Assembly (NCBI RefSeq): GCF_025947225.1
Contig: NZ_CP110005.1
Span: 1,798,001-1,862,000 of the forward strand
Length of the DNA stretch: 64,000 nucleotides
Direction: 5' to 3'
Source: Flavobacterium sp. N2270
GTDB lineage: Bacteria; Bacteroidota; Bacteroidia; Flavobacteriales; Flavobacteriaceae
The notes under the pieces were generated by a model, which had not been told where the DNA came from, did no database searches, and worked only from the letters and a program-made list of their open reading frames with translations. Position numbers and translations under genes: made by a program. This document shows positions 24,992-32,079 of the stretch, one piece after another (within the stretch, counting starts at the first letter, position 1; every line of letters begins with the position of its first letter).

Positions 24992-25444
24992 CTATTCTTT
25001 TTCTTTTATGAATTTCAAAAGGTCAATTAAATGTTTTTCCGAATGAGTTCTCATAGAAAAATCAAATTCCCAAAGAGCATCCATTTCACTTGTGTTGTCC
25101 ATTTTCCATTTTACAGTAAGTAAGTCTTTTATAATATCAGTTAAATCGTCTAAAGCATCTCCAATTCCAATTTCAACATTTGGTTGTATTTCGTTTAAAT
25201 TCAAAACCATACTATACCAATCAAAATTAGGAAAATTGGATTTTACATTTTTTCTTATTTCTGCGTAATCAAATTCTGGTTCTTCTTCATATTCTTTGTT
25301 GTCAAATTCAAATTCTACATTTAGATATTCAGAATAAATTTCAACTAATAGTTTTTTTAAGACATCAGTTTTGTCTGAAATTCCAACTTTCGGTTTAATT
25401 CCGAATTCAGTTATTTGGTCTATTAATTTTCTTAATTTACTCAA
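24992..25444 (-). CDS. C2: soluble protein of unknown function
   Basis: A 150-residue acidic protein with a TTG start (25442-25444), no better ATG being near. It contains NFDWYSMVLNLNE and an acidic region YEEEPEFDYAE, with a C-terminal helical end MRTHSEKHLIDLLKFIKEKE. Looks soluble and cytoplasmic; family not recognised. First gene of a two-gene cassette whose core GTTGTAACAC pairs over 10 bases. Confidence 0.6.
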   Translation of the reverse strand: MSKLRKLIDQITEFGIKPKVGISDKTDVLKKLLVEIYSEYLNVEFEFDNKEYEEEPEFDYAEIRKNVKSNFPNFDWYSMVLNLNEIQPNVEIGIGDALDDLTDIIKDLLTVKWKMDNTSEMDALWEFDFSMRTHSEKHLIDLLKFIKEKE

Positions 25445-25472
25445 TTTTTCTTGGTTTGGTAAAATGTGTTAC

Positions 25473-25596
25473 AACGTTCCGGCGCTTGGCGAGGTTGCGA
25501 ACTTCGGAACCGATTATTTTCTATCAAAGATAAAATTTCTTGCGAAATGTAAACGTGAATTTACCACAAAATTCGCAATCTTGCCAAACGCCTGTT
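25473..25596. repeat. S1, attC-like site between C1 and C2, with -7 box
   Basis: 124 bases. GGCG-c-TTGGC pairs with GCCAA-a-CGCC. Minus-strand TATCTTTG at 25525-25532, 81 bases before C2. Near-identical to S19 at the other end of the array. Confidence 0.85.
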
Positions 25597-25613
25597 ACCT
25601 GCTGGCTTTGTTA

Positions 25614-26543
25614 TCAGATTTTCTGTAGCCATTTTATTATTTGTTTCGGGTCTGCAATGCTCCAAGAATTGGGATGTCTAACTTTATTCGGCATTCTGTA
25701 ACCTTTATTTGTTGTTGTTATTAATACTGCATTTTTATTACCTAATCTTTGTAACTCATTAATCATTGCTACTTGGTCAAAAATGTTGTTATATGAACAA
25801 TCATAATTACGTTCTTTTAAGTACCACTGAATGTCAGGCTCTGAAATAATCATAATAGGAATTTTGATTAAGTTTTTTATTGCTTTTTGTGTGATGTCAG
25901 AGAACGAATATGGTGATTGGGAATGATAACTTTCCAATACTGTTTCTGGTGTTCCACCCATTTCTTTTTCTATTCGGCTAATCATATAGAAAACTTCATC
26001 ATTAACTTTTGTAGTGTCTGAAAGTCTTATAACTCTTTTTGCTCCATTATAATAACGTTCCCAATCAAGAATTGGATTAATTGCAAAAATTGCTTTCGGT
26101 TTAATTTCATAATTTTCTTGAACAGCTAATTCAGAATATTTTACAGCACAAGTCCCGCCAATTCCAAATCCGCCAATATAAAAATCTTTACCTTTTAATT
26201 GATATTTAGAAACTACAAGAAGAATAATTTCTTTTAAAGATTCTTGAGATGCAATATCACTTCCCCAATATGTAGAGCCTGTCTTTAAAACAGGCATAAT
26301 TGTCAAGATGCCATTTTTCGTGGCAAATTTTGGAATTTCTGTTTGTGATAATGCACTATTTGGGGAATTTCCAAAACCATCCAACAGTATCATAAACGAT
26401 TTTACACTTTCATTTTTTGGTAAAACAGCTATGAACATATTTGAGGTGCTGTCTTTTTCATTCAAGTAAACTGTTTCAGTTCTCTGTCCGTAAGATACGT
26501 TTGAGATAAAAATTGTCAGTAAAAGTATTATTGTTCTTCTCAT
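25614..26543 (-). CDS. C1: alpha/beta hydrolase-like secreted protein
   Basis: A 309-residue protein with a signal peptide (IILLLTIFISNVSYGQ). FYIGGFGIGG near residues 121-130 is the nucleophile-elbow region, but a glycine replaces the serine expected at the elbow, so activity is uncertain; HPNSWSIADPKQIIKWL closes the fold. It is a distant relative of the C9 product, which has a serine (SSGG). As the cassette next to the attI-like site it should be the most recent arrival if insertion occurs there. Core GTTACCTGC. Confidence 0.75.
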   Translation of the reverse strand: MRRTIILLLTIFISNVSYGQRTETVYLNEKDSTSNMFIAVLPKNESVKSFMILLDGFGNSPNSALSQTEIPKFATKNGILTIMPVLKTGSTYWGSDIASQESLKEIILLVVSKYQLKGKDFYIGGFGIGGTCAVKYSELAVQENYEIKPKAIFAINPILDWERYYNGAKRVIRLSDTTKVNDEVFYMISRIEKEMGGTPETVLESYHSQSPYSFSDITQKAIKNLIKIPIMIISEPDIQWYLKERNYDCSYNNIFDQVAMINELQRLGNKNAVLITTTNKGYRMPNKVRHPNSWSIADPKQIIKWLQKI

Positions 26544-26570
26544 TGTTTTGGTTTTCTTAAGCTTGCAGGT

Positions 26571-26644
26571 AACTTGTTTATATGTATGATGTAGTCATAC
26601 ATATATGCCCAATTTTGGCTGTATATGTATGATAAGCATCATAC
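26571..26644. promoter_or_regulatory. attI-like junction
   Basis: The core of C1 ends at 26573 and is not followed by an attC-type arm. Instead TATATGTATGAT occurs twice in the same orientation (26579-26590, 26622-26633), with TCATACATATA in inverse orientation at 26595-26605, which makes an 11-base palindrome with the first copy (loop five bases). This is the organisation expected of recombinase-binding repeats next to an integron insertion point. Assignment is inferred from position and symmetry. Confidence 0.6.
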
Positions 26645-26656
26645 TTTTTTCTTACC

Positions 26657-26664
26657 CAAATCTA
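26657..26664 (-). promoter_or_regulatory. Candidate array promoter, -7 box TAGATTTG
   Basis: On the minus strand TAGATTTG matches TAnnTTTG, 84 bases upstream of the first cassette junction and pointing into the array, where an integron Pc promoter would be. No convincing -33 element at the usual distance. Confidence 0.45.
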
Positions 26665-26723
26665 AATAAAATTTTTTATATTTAATTCATAATTGAACAA
26701 AAAAAATAACTTATTTAAAAAGT

Positions 26724-26811
26724 ACATACTCCATACATACTCCGTACATACTCCGTACATACTCCATACATACTCCGTACATACTCCATACATACTCCAT
26801 ACATACTCCAT
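26724..26811. repeat. Eight tandem 11-base iterons
   Basis: ACATACTCCRT occurs eight times with no spacers (26724-26811). The only variable base reads A,G,G,A,G,A,A,A in order. A period of 11 puts all copies on nearly the same helix face. It starts 13 bases beyond the recombinase stop codon and lies between it and the attI-like site. Confidence 0.95.
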
Positions 26812-26824
26812 GTAAAGTATGTTT

Positions 26825-27871
26825 TTATAAATCATCAAATGGACTTTTTATTTGCTGCAAACTTTTTGTACTTACATGAGTGTAAATTTCGGTTGTTTTA
26901 CTACTATTATGACCAAGTAATTCTTGTATATAACGCAAATCGGTTCCGCTTTCAAGTAAATGGGTGGCATAACTGTGGCGTAACCAATGTAAGGTAACGG
27001 GTTTTGTTATGTTTACTTTTTTTAACGCTTGTTTTAATACGCTTTGTAAACTTTGTTCTGAATACTGTTCTTCTGTTTTTCCTTCAAATAAATAATTTTT
27101 CGGTTTATACATTTTGTAATAATCTCGTAATAAATCAAGTATTTTTGGCGATAAAGGGGCTATTCGGTCTTTTCTTCCTTTAGATTGTCGTATAATTACT
27201 ATATTTCTCTTAGAATCAATGTCAGTAGATTTTAAATGCAATAGTTCGCTTCTTCGTAAACCACAACTATATATTAAACTCAACATAGCTCTGTGTTTTA
27301 GGTTTACATGTGCTTCAAGTATTTTTTTTACTTCTTCCTTACTTAAAACATTGGGCAACACTTTTTCTCGCTTGGGTCTATGAATTTTATCTAATTCTAA
27401 ACTTATATTTTGAATGGTTTTAAAATATAACTTAATTGCATTTACTAGCTGGTTTTGATAAGAATGTGATAAATTATTTTTTATAATATATTCGTTATTA
27501 TAAGTAACTAAATCTTCATTTGTTATCGTCAAAATATCTTTAGTATTATAAAAAACCAAAAACGATTTCAAAGCATCAGTATACGTTTTTATAGTGTTTT
27601 CACTATACCGTTTAGATTTTAACCAATAAGAAAATTTTTGCACATGCTTTATTCCTTCTTCAGACGGAAGAGAGTAGGATAGAGGCTCTAGGTTAAAAAG
27701 AGATCGATTATATTCGGTATCTAATACATACCACACTTTTTTAGATTGACTCCAAATGCTACCTTGAATTTTTTTTACTTCTTGAATTAAGTTTGAATCT
27801 TTTTCAAAAAGAATAAAGATTACCTTTTGATTTCTATGAATCCCAATTTTATAAGAAAAAGGCTTTGGCAT
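26825..27871 (-). CDS. Tyrosine recombinase of the cassette array (Xer/IntI-like, no IntI insertion)
   Basis: A 348-residue tyrosine recombinase. Catalytic residues are all visible: Arg206 (CGLRRSELL), Lys231 (SKGRKDR), His295 and Arg298 (LHWLRHS), His321 (LLGHNSS) and Tyr330 (IYTHV). The first 65 residues form a small extra domain with two tryptophans, followed by a SAM-like core-binding domain (about 72-155). Spacing from the lysine to HxxR is 64 residues, close to XerD and about 40 shorter than in IntI1 as I remember those proteins, so the IntI-specific extra domain is absent. The C-terminal IKSPFDDL does recall IntI tails. It faces the same way as the cassettes. Likely the enzyme that moves them, but this is inferred from adjacency. 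Confidence 0.85.
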   Translation of the reverse strand: MPKPFSYKIGIHRNQKVIFILFEKDSNLIQEVKKIQGSIWSQSKKVWYVLDTEYNRSLFNLEPLSYSLPSEEGIKHVQKFSYWLKSKRYSENTIKTYTDALKSFLVFYNTKDILTITNEDLVTYNNEYIIKNNLSHSYQNQLVNAIKLYFKTIQNISLELDKIHRPKREKVLPNVLSKEEVKKILEAHVNLKHRAMLSLIYSCGLRRSELLHLKSTDIDSKRNIVIIRQSKGRKDRIAPLSPKILDLLRDYYKMYKPKNYLFEGKTEEQYSEQSLQSVLKQALKKVNITKPVTLHWLRHSYATHLLESGTDLRYIQELLGHNSSKTTEIYTHVSTKSLQQIKSPFDDL

Positions 27872-27900
27872 ATAATGGATTATTTTGGCGTTTAAACAAC

Positions 27901-27908
27901 CAAAAATA
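27901..27908 (-). promoter_or_regulatory. -7 box TATTTTTG upstream of the recombinase
   Basis: Fits TAnnTTTG and lies 30 bases before the recombinase ATG on the minus strand. Confidence 0.5.
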
Positions 27909-27944
27909 CAAAATTTGAATTATTATTCAGATATAATTATTTAA

Positions 27945-28002
27945 AACGTCAGTTCGAGTATTTTTTGTGTAGTAAAACGAAACAAAAAATGTATCGAGAA
28001 CC
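27945..28002. repeat. REP-like repeat, copy 1
   Basis: About 58 bases starting AACGTCAGTTCGAGT, containing TTTTTTGTGT and AACAAAAAAT as inverted arms and ending ATCGAGAACC. A second copy, differing at one base, begins at 28109. Confidence 0.8.
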
Positions 28003-28108
28003 TCTTTTTATGATTTTTTTCTTTCAATATTTACTTAAATTGATGAAAATTAATCACCTAAGACTAATTAACCCCTATGAGTTAAAATTATCCGATGTAA
28101 TCATTTAT

Positions 28109-28166
28109 AACGTCAGTTCGAGTGTTTTTTGTGTAGTAAAACGAAACAAAAAATGTATCGAGAACC
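28109..28166. repeat. REP-like repeat, copy 2
   Basis: Direct repeat of 27945-28002 with one substitution (GAGTATTTT to GAGTGTTTT); can form the same hairpin. The rest of the 27872-28226 gap has no gene I can support. Confidence 0.8.
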
Positions 28167-28226
28167 GTTTTTAATGAAAATTGATCATCAACTACCATTT
28201 ATACTTTACAGATTTAATAAAATTTT

Positions 28227-29696
28227 TTAAACTTCTTTTTTCTTTACAATATGTCCTCTCGTTTCATCGCCTTCAATAAGTACAATTTCCGAATGTAAAA
28301 ATTGTGCAGCTTCTGCAGAATCTTTTACTTTTGAAGCACTACGTTTAAGCATTTCTTTTTCAAAAGGAACTAACACCTTTTTTTTAATTCCAGCACTTCT
28401 CCATGAAGGTAAAGATTTGCACTCTTTTGCAATTGTTCTAGCCAACAACAAAGCATCAAGCAAAGCTTGGTTTGCACCTTGTCCTTTAAACGGACTCATA
28501 GGGTGAGCTGCATCGCCAATAAGTGAAACTTGCGTTGCTTTTTCTAGTAATTCACCATTCAGTAAAGCTCTATCATATACAGGATATCCTGTAATTTGAT
28601 TTTCTAGTGTTGCTTCTAAAATTTGCGGAACCGGACTATGCCATTGCGTTCTCCTACAAGCCTCTTCTTTGAGTGCTTTAGTACCTAAATTACTCAAGTT
28701 TTTAGCTTCATCTTCAGTCATTTGAAAACTAAGTTGCCACATCACCGAGTCGGCCGTAAAAGGCATTATATAAATTCGCTCATCACCATTAGCAGTTTGA
28801 AATACAGTTGCTGAATCCAATAATGAACTTTCAATATTTTTAAGTGCAGATAAAGGACAAATACCCAAAATCACTATACAACCTAAATAACGCAAAGGAC
28901 TCACTTCTTCACCTATTACTAATTTTCTCACGGTACTGCGAATTCCATCAGCTCCTATTAAAACATCGGCTTTAGCCTTTTTTATTTTACCATCAACTTC
29001 AAAGGTCAGTTCAACACCTTTATGTTCCTTTTCTGTAAAACTCATTAATTGATGATTCCATTGCACCATATTTTCATCGCCAAGCTGCTCAAGTAAAGCC
29101 AAACGCAAAGCTTGCCTTGCTATATGAATATTTCTTCGTTTAGAAGGTTTTTCTGGAGCTAATAGGTTATTTCTATTTCTAAATCCCCATTCTCCAATTA
29201 TTTTTCCATCTGTGTTGTGTACCACATGCCGTGTTGAAATAATACCTTTTTTTAAAGAGAAAATTCCTAAACCTTCAATAGCTTTACTTGCTTGTTGTAA
29301 AGTGAGTCCGTATCCTTGAGAACGGGCATTAAAATTAGTATCGCGCTCATAAAGCGTAAAAGGTATGCCACGGTGCAAACAGGCTACAGCCAAAGCTACT
29401 CCGCCAATACCAGCACCAATAATGGCCACGTGTGGATAATTTTCTTTATCTACTTCAGTAGGTTTGTCAGAAGGAACAAGACCAGAACCAGAACAGTTTT
29501 TACAAGAATCAAAATGACCTTTAGGACGATTTGGAACGCTTTCTGTTCCATTAGATTTTTCAAACTGTTCAAATGCTGCCTTGTAAAGAAGTTGTGCCTT
29601 TTTACTGGGCCTTCTACTTTTTTTACCTAGTCCCTTACATTCCCTACAAGTAGTCCAGTGAATGGCTTCATTTTTACTTACTTCATTATCTAACAT
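28227..29696 (-). CDS. FAD-dependent monooxygenase with N-terminal zinc-ribbon-like region
   Basis: A 489-residue flavoprotein. The Rossmann FAD site GAGIGGVALAVACLHRG is near residues 92-108 and the second FAD motif GDAAHPMSPFKGQGANQALLDAL near residues 396-418, as in class A aromatic hydroxylases and the TetX group. The first 80 residues contain two CxxC pairs (CRECKGLG and CKNCSGSG), arranged like a DnaJ-type zinc ribbon. Substrate cannot be named. Transcribed alone, with a short gap to the antiporter. Confidence 0.8.
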   Translation of the reverse strand: MLDNEVSKNEAIHWTTCRECKGLGKKSRRPSKKAQLLYKAAFEQFEKSNGTESVPNRPKGHFDSCKNCSGSGLVPSDKPTEVDKENYPHVAIIGAGIGGVALAVACLHRGIPFTLYERDTNFNARSQGYGLTLQQASKAIEGLGIFSLKKGIISTRHVVHNTDGKIIGEWGFRNRNNLLAPEKPSKRRNIHIARQALRLALLEQLGDENMVQWNHQLMSFTEKEHKGVELTFEVDGKIKKAKADVLIGADGIRSTVRKLVIGEEVSPLRYLGCIVILGICPLSALKNIESSLLDSATVFQTANGDERIYIMPFTADSVMWQLSFQMTEDEAKNLSNLGTKALKEEACRRTQWHSPVPQILEATLENQITGYPVYDRALLNGELLEKATQVSLIGDAAHPMSPFKGQGANQALLDALLLARTIAKECKSLPSWRSAGIKKKVLVPFEKEMLKRSASKVKDSAEAAQFLHSEIVLIEGDETRGHIVKKKEV

Positions 29697-29747
29697 AATC
29701 TTAACATATCTTTACAAATTACTCAGTCAGTGGACTTATAAAATAGT

Positions 29748-31979
29748 TTATGCAAAAAACAAAGCAACCTTTTTTCTATCTCCCACAACCCAAACCACAT
29801 CGTTTTTACTTAAAATAAAATTAGATTCAGGATTTAAAATTCTTTTTCCGTTATGTTCTACACCTACAATTAAACCATTTGTTTTTTCTCTTAATTGAGA
29901 CTCTCTAATAGTTTTTCCAATAAAATTTTGATGTTCTAGCTCAAATTGTTGTAACACAATATCTGAGTCTTCTTCTTCAATAAACTTAAACTCATGTTTT
30001 TTCAAATAATCACCAAATTCTTTCACTTGAACATCTGTACCAATAACAAAAATTTCATCACTTGGATATAGCTTTTCATATTTTGTAGGAACATTAATGT
30101 GTAAGTTTCCACGTTTTATATAGGCAATATTAACACCTATTTCTTCCCTAATTTTTATTTCTTCTAGTGGTTTACCTACTAAATCAGATTCAGGAACAAT
30201 AATAAAGTTGGCCAAATGGCCGTCCCAAGGAGATAAATTATTTCGGTTTATTTTTTTTACCGAAAGTTCTCTTTGATTATAATTTTTAATAAAACGATTT
30301 TCAATTTTTAAATAAAGCTTATTAATTTTTTTTGGAAATAACATAATTAACACAACCGAAAGAACAAAAGCCAAAACAGCAATTCCAGGCGAAAAGAAAT
30401 TATTTAACATCATTCCTATAAAGAATAGTCCAATAACCATTCTAATGAAGATTAAAACCAAAATAGGACCATGATGTTTCTTGTTTTTTAATAATTCTTG
30501 CACTTCAGTTGTTGCAATTCGTCTTAACGATAAAGCCCATAAAAAAGGAGCAATAATCATAAAAGTTATAATTGCCGTTACAATATTTCCATAACTAAAA
30601 TCACTCATAAAAGGCAATAAAAAGCGTTTTGACATTTGAATGATTGCAAATAATATAATAGAATGAATTAATACTTGAAAAACATATTCTTTAATTGCTT
30701 TTTGCCATGTACTAACAGTTTTGATAGCTTGTGCATTAGCACTATATATTTCAATTCGCTTAACCCATCTTTTAGGAAGTTTATTTTCAACAAAGCCAGC
30801 AACGGGCGTGGCATACTTTATCATGTATGGAGTTGTAAAAGCAGTCACCGCCGAAACGGCAACAACAATAGGGTATAAGAAGTCACCAGTAACGTTTAAC
30901 GAAGCACCAAGTGTGGCAATAATAAAAGAGAATTCTCCAATTTGAGACAAACTCATTCCCGTTTGTATGGATTCTTTTAAAGGTTGCCCCGAAATTATAG
31001 TTCCAATAGTAGAAGTGATAGATTGTCCAAAAATGGTAATCAAAGTCAAGATCATTACAGGAAACGCGTATTCTATTAACGTGTCAGGATTTATAAGCAT
31101 TCCAACCGATACAAAGAAAACAGCACCAAATAAATCTTTTACTGGTTTTACTAAATGTTCAATATGTTCGGCTTCATTGGTTTCAGCAATAATTGAACCC
31201 ATGATGAATGCTCCTAATGCAGCAGAAAACCCAACATTAGCCGCAAAAATAACCATTAATAAACACAATGCTAATGAAATGATGAGTAACATTTCATCGG
31301 TAAATAATGGTTTTAATTTTTTTAATAATGTAGGAATAAAAAAGATTCCAGATATAAACCAAATAGCTAAAAAGAAACTTAACTTAAGTAACGATAAAAG
31401 TAACTCTGTTCCCGAAAACTGCTGACTTACCGCAATGGTAGAAAGTAAAACCATCATTAAAATAGCTACAATATCTTGTACAATTAAAGCACCAATAACA
31501 TTTCCGGTAAACTTTTGCGACTTTACGCCCAGTTCATCAAAAGCTTTTAAAATAATTGTGGTAGAGGAAATAGATAAAATTACTCCTAGAAATATTGAGT
31601 TCATTTCATCCCAACCCATAAATTTTCCTACATAGTAACCAAGAATAATCATGGAAATAATTTGCGTCAATGCTGTTATAGAAGCAGTTCCTCCAACTTT
31701 TATTAATTTTTTAAAACTAAACTCTAAACCTAAGCTAAATAGTAAAAATATTACACCAATTTCGGCCCAAACCGTTATACTATTTGTATCTTTTACAGAA
31801 GGGAAAAATGAAAAATGAGAACTAGCTAAAAAACCAGCAACTAAATAACCTAAAACTAGCGGTTGTTTTAATTTTTTAAAAATCAATACAGCAATTGCCG
31901 CTGTAATTAGAATTAATCCTAAATCATTTATTAAATTAGGTATATGAACAGTAGTATTGGCAACTAATGGGATTAGCAT
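29748..31979 (-). CDS. Cation/proton antiporter, CPA2 type, with TrkA_C domains
   Basis: A 743-residue membrane protein. The N-terminal 400 residues hold about 12 hydrophobic helices in the Na+/H+ exchanger (CPA2/KefB) fold, with GAFIMGSIIAETNEAEHI and SVGMLINP. A further block of helices (about 430-560) precedes two TrkA_C-type regulatory regions near 590-665 and 670-742 that probably bind nucleotide or ions. Exports monovalent cations in exchange for protons in the cytoplasmic membrane. It lies upstream of the monooxygenase on the same strand with 51 bases between. Confidence 0.85.
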   Translation of the reverse strand: MLIPLVANTTVHIPNLINDLGLILITAAIAVLIFKKLKQPLVLGYLVAGFLASSHFSFFPSVKDTNSITVWAEIGVIFLLFSLGLEFSFKKLIKVGGTASITALTQIISMIILGYYVGKFMGWDEMNSIFLGVILSISSTTIILKAFDELGVKSQKFTGNVIGALIVQDIVAILMMVLLSTIAVSQQFSGTELLLSLLKLSFFLAIWFISGIFFIPTLLKKLKPLFTDEMLLIISLALCLLMVIFAANVGFSAALGAFIMGSIIAETNEAEHIEHLVKPVKDLFGAVFFVSVGMLINPDTLIEYAFPVMILTLITIFGQSITSTIGTIISGQPLKESIQTGMSLSQIGEFSFIIATLGASLNVTGDFLYPIVVAVSAVTAFTTPYMIKYATPVAGFVENKLPKRWVKRIEIYSANAQAIKTVSTWQKAIKEYVFQVLIHSIILFAIIQMSKRFLLPFMSDFSYGNIVTAIITFMIIAPFLWALSLRRIATTEVQELLKNKKHHGPILVLIFIRMVIGLFFIGMMLNNFFSPGIAVLAFVLSVVLIMLFPKKINKLYLKIENRFIKNYNQRELSVKKINRNNLSPWDGHLANFIIVPESDLVGKPLEEIKIREEIGVNIAYIKRGNLHINVPTKYEKLYPSDEIFVIGTDVQVKEFGDYLKKHEFKFIEEEDSDIVLQQFELEHQNFIGKTIRESQLREKTNGLIVGVEHNGKRILNPESNFILSKNDVVWVVGDRKKVALFFA

Positions 31980-32042
31980 TTTTGATTTTTTTTAAAAATA
32001 CTAAATTTGCTTCTTTCAAAACTTAATTTTAAGAAAAATTAA

Positions 32043-32079
32043 CAAAAAAATCCACTAGTGTTTTCTAGTGGATTTTTTT
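32043..32079 (-). terminator. Terminator of the TetR/ABC1/TIGR03643 operon
   Basis: Perfect stem ATCCACTAG (32050-32058) with CTAGTGGAT (32065-32073), flanked by A run and T run, so it can work in both directions. It ends the operon starting at 34322. Confidence 0.9.

Larger units (their letters stand above)
10462..26573 (-). mobile_element. Integron-like array of 20 gene cassettes (C1 to C20)
   Basis: About 16.1 kb holding 21 genes, every one on the minus strand, in 20 units. Units are separated by long palindromic sites of 117-158 bases that begin AAC and end GTT on the plus strand. Each unit is flanked by its own inverted repeat GTTN7 ... N7'AAC: 10 paired bases in 15 units, 9 in C1, C3 and C5, and 8 plus one more in C10 and C20. 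At position 11 the plus strand has G on the left and T on the right in all 20 units, after which 2-5 bases pair again. Within a site the layout on the plus strand is AAC, 5-6 unpaired bases, a stem box, a variable centre, the complementary box, 1-3 bases, GTT. That is the attC plan of integrons, but the boxes do not match GTTRRRY. Cassettes are numbered from the recombinase (C1 at 26573, C20 at 10462). Confidence 0.85.

Noticed and set aside
10462..26573. Insertion sequence, transposon or prophage explanation for the array
   Set aside because: No transposase, terminal repeats or structural phage genes are in it; the repeated sites lie between every pair of neighbouring units.
26724..26811. 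Tandem repeats considered as a CRISPR array
   Set aside because: Units are 11 bases with no spacers between them and no cas genes near, so they are iterons.
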